64,000 nt of DNA, from assembly GCF_008806595.1 (NCBI RefSeq), contig NZ_VZRB01000005.1, positions 219,584 to 283,583 of the forward strand. The letters are read 5' to 3'. Below, piece after piece: positions 62,114 to 64,000 of this stretch. The position numbers were made by a program, and so were the translations under genes. How positions within the stretch are numbered: the first letter of the stretch is position 1; every line of letters begins with the position of its first letter. This DNA comes from Streptomyces luteolifulvus. GTDB taxonomy: Bacteria > Actinomycetota > Actinomycetes > Streptomycetales > Streptomycetaceae. Under the pieces are notes generated by a model, which was not told where the DNA came from, made no database searches, and worked only from the letters and a program-made list of their open reading frames with translations.

Positions 62114-63259
62114 ATGAACGACCGTATGACGACGCCCTGGGGCGAGCTCGCACTGACCCGCTTCCCCGAGGACCCGCGTGACCGGCTGCGTGCCTGGGAC
62201 GCGTCCGACGCGTATCTGCTCAGGCACCTGGCCGACGAGAAGGTCCCCCTGTCCGGCACGGTCGTGGTCGTCGGGGACCGCTGGGGCGCCCTGGCCTGTG
62301 CGCTGGCGGAGCACCGGCCGGTGCAGATCACCGACTCGTTCCTCACGCAGGAGGCGACGAGGGCGAACCTGGCGCGGGCCGGAGTCGAGACCGGTGCGGT
62401 GCAGCTGCTCACCACCCAGGACCCTCCGCCCGCGCGGGTCGACGTCCTGCTGGTCAGGGTGCCGAAGAGCCTGGCGCTCCTCGAGGACCAGCTGCTGCGG
62501 CTGGCGCCCGCGGTCCATGAGGGCACGGTCGTCGTCGGCACCGGGATGGTGAAGGAGATCCACACCTCGACGCTCCAGCTGTTCGAGCGGATCCTCGGGC
62601 CGACCCGCACGTCGCTCGCCGAGAAGAAGGCCCGGCTGATCTTCTGCACCCCGGACCCCGCCCTGGAGCGGGCTGCGGGCCCATGGCCGTACAGCTACAC
62701 GCTGCCGGACGGCATCGGCCCGGTCTCGGGGCGCACCGTCGTCAACCACGCGGGCGTGTTCTGCGCGGACCGCCTCGACATCGGCACCCGGTTCTTCCTG
62801 GGGCATCTGCCGGCCGGCGGGGGGTTCCGGCGCGTGGTGGACCTGGGCTGCGGCAACGGGGTCGTCGGTACGGCGATGGCGGTCGCCGACCCCGACTGCG
62901 AGGTGCTGTTCGTCGACGAGTCGTTCCAGGCCGTGGCCTCGGCGGAGGCGACGTACAAGGCGAACGGCGTGCCCGGTCACGCCGAGTTCCGGGTCGGGGA
63001 CGGGCTGGCCGGGGTTCCGGCCGGCAGCGTCGACCTCGTGCTCAGCAATCCGCCGTTCCACTCGCACCAGGCGACGACCGACACGACGGCGTGGCGGATG
63101 TTCACCGGGGCGAAGCGGGTGCTGCGGCCCGGGGGCGAGCTGTGGGTGATCGGCAACCGGCACCTCGGCTACCACGTGAAGCTGCGCCGGCTGTTCGGCA
63201 ACAGCCGGCTGGTGGCGAGCGACCCGAAGTTCGTGGTGCTGAAGGCCGTCAAGAGGTGA
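62114..63259 (+). CDS. Class I methyltransferase, RlmG/RsmC-like
   Basis: A 381-aa protein with a SAM motif (VVDLGCGNGVVGTAMA, near 245) and the catalytic NPPF loop (VDLVLSNPPFHSHQATTDTT) typical of RsmC/RlmG-type rRNA guanine N2-methyltransferases. The first 190 residues are a second, degenerate methyltransferase-like domain (GTVVVVGDRWGALACALAEH), the normal RlmG build. A role in 23S rRNA modification is inferred from the family. ATG 62114 or 62126 could be the start. Stop codons of this and the convergent aldolase gene abut. Confidence 0.87.
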   Translation: MNDRMTTPWGELALTRFPEDPRDRLRAWDASDAYLLRHLADEKVPLSGTVVVVGDRWGALACALAEHRPVQITDSFLTQEATRANLARAGVETGAVQLLTTQDPPPARVDVLLVRVPKSLALLEDQLLRLAPAVHEGTVVVGTGMVKEIHTSTLQLFERILGPTRTSLAEKKARLIFCTPDPALERAAGPWPYSYTLPDGIGPVSGRTVVNHAGVFCADRLDIGTRFFLGHLPAGGGFRRVVDLGCGNGVVGTAMAVADPDCEVLFVDESFQAVASAEATYKANGVPGHAEFRVGDGLAGVPAGSVDLVLSNPPFHSHQATTDTTAWRMFTGAKRVLRPGGELWVIGNRHLGYHVKLRRLFGNSRLVASDPKFVVLKAVKR

Positions 63260-64000
63260 TCAGGGCGCGGGCCGGGCGAGGGTCCGGATGATCCCGGTGA
63301 CCGCCCCCACCATCGCCTCCCGTCCCGCGCTCAGATACAGGCGCGGGTCGACCGCCTCGGGGCGGGCGGTGAGGAACTCCCGGACGGCGCCGGTCAGGGC
63401 GATGTTGAGGGCGGTGCCGAAGTTCACCTTGGTGATGCCGCCCGCGACGGCCGCGACCAGTTCGCCGTCCGGCACTCCGGAGGAGCCGTGCAGGACAAGC
63501 GGTACGTCCAGTGCCGCGGCGAGCCGTTCGAGCAGGCCGTGGTCGAGGGTGGCGGTGCGGGTGGTCATGGCGTGGCTGCTGCCGATGGCGACGGCGAGGG
63601 CGTCCACCCCGGAGTCCGCGACGAAGGCCCGGGCCTCGGCGGGGTCGGTGCGGGCTCCGGAGGCGTGGGCGTCGAGCGGCGGCCGGCCGTGCTTGCCGCC
63701 CACCTGACCCAACTCGGCCTCGATCCACAGTCCTTGGGCGTGCGCCCAGTCGGCGGCGTTCCGGGTCGCGGCGAGGTTCTCCGCGTACGGTAGTCGTGAG
63801 GCGTCGTACATCACGGAGCTGAACCCGGCGTCCGCTGTCTGCCGCAGCAGGACGTCGCTCTGCACATGGTCGAGGTGCAACGCGACCGGGACGGCGGCCT
63901 GTTCGGCCGCCGCCACGGCCGCGCGGGCGAGCGGCAGCATCCGTCCGTGGCGGAACTTGACGGCGTTCTGGCTGACTTGGAGGACGACGGGGGCACCCGC
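63260..64000 (-). CDS. Class II fructose/tagatose-bisphosphate aldolase family, 5' end outside window
   Basis: At least 246 codons of a Zn-dependent aldolase. HLDHVQSDVLLRQTADAGFS holds a zinc-binding His and the catalytic Asp. LWIEAELGQVGGKHGRPPLD and VAIGSSHAM add zinc-binding Glu/His candidates, and LHGSSGVPDGELVAAVAGGI then KVNFGTALNIALTGAVREFL complete the phosphate site. KbaY/GatY-type or Fba-like proteins give this pattern. The N-terminus (about 30 residues, starting before VVLQVSQNAVKF) is beyond the right edge. Which sugar bisphosphate is cleaved cannot be judged. Confidence 0.88.
   Translation of the reverse strand, partial: AGAPVVLQVSQNAVKFRHGRMLPLARAAVAAAEQAAVPVALHLDHVQSDVLLRQTADAGFSSVMYDASRLPYAENLAATRNAADWAHAQGLWIEAELGQVGGKHGRPPLDAHASGARTDPAEARAFVADSGVDALAVAIGSSHAMTTRTATLDHGLLERLAAALDVPLVLHGSSGVPDGELVAAVAGGITKVNFGTALNIALTGAVREFLTARPEAVDPRLYLSAGREAMVGAVTGIIRTLARPAP

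Noticed and set aside
1-64000. tRNA, rRNA, CRISPR arrays, insertion sequences with transposase
   Set aside because: None could be recognised on either strand; repeated spacer patterns and transposase motifs are absent.

Overview
The window is about 72% GC with codon use, start codons (many GTG) and gene families typical of Streptomyces: ECF sigma factor, SARP and LAL regulators, TerD, SpoIIE/HATPase proteins, ROK repressor, SHOCT and DUF1272 small proteins. It looks like chromosome rather than plasmid or prophage. No rRNA, tRNA, CRISPR, integrase, terminase or capsid gene was seen.

Layout. 1-5.7 kb: the edge of a small gene, a membrane protein, a large LuxR-family (LAL) regulator with a damaged start region, and a divergent PAS-GAF-SpoIIE-HATPase protein whose phosphatase active site looks lost. 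5.7-8.1 kb: a decay zone holding a chimeric ORF (regulator N-terminus joined to a BBE-oxidase C-terminus), an intact TetR regulator and two truncated enzymes fused back to back. 8.1-9.7 kb: an ECF sigma factor, zinc-finger-like segment, membrane helix and extracellular CAP domain in one polypeptide.

9.9-33.6 kb: the centre of the window, a complete Streptomyces-type contractile injection system (CIS/eCIS) operon on the minus strand. In order of transcription it holds a Pvc16/DUF4255 cap or terminator protein, an unknown protein, an 865-aa sheath, two inner-tube proteins, a 61-aa small protein, a LysM hub protein, VgrG spike, PAAR tip, gp25 wedge, two J-type baseplate proteins, a P2-gpI-like tail protein, a 764-aa coiled-coil protein, a tape-measure-family protein, an AAA+ ATPase and a 1,695-aa giant protein that is the best cargo/effector candidate. 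Most junctions overlap as ATGA or GTGA, so the block is probably translated as a coupled unit. A SARP/BTAD regulator lies directly upstream (33.7-34.8 kb). Gene debris lies on both sides of the island: a decayed short-chain dehydrogenase at 35 kb and the decay zone near 6-8 kb.

35-64 kb is a more ordinary chromosomal stretch: two NUDIX hydrolases, Lnt, an O-antigen-ligase-like membrane protein, a glutamate-racemase-like enzyme, an HpnB-like glycosyltransferase, a TerD-domain protein, a MOSC protein, a beta-helix/AAA+ fusion, a large membrane hydrolase, a DeoR regulator, an SRPBCC protein, a Cds1-like cysteine desulfhydrase, an anti-sigma-type HATPase, an ABC export operon whose ATPase gene is broken, an RpiB-like protein, a ROK repressor, AlkB, an RlmG-like methyltransferase and a class II aldolase cut by the right edge.

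All function calls come from reading motifs by eye; no database or structure search was run.
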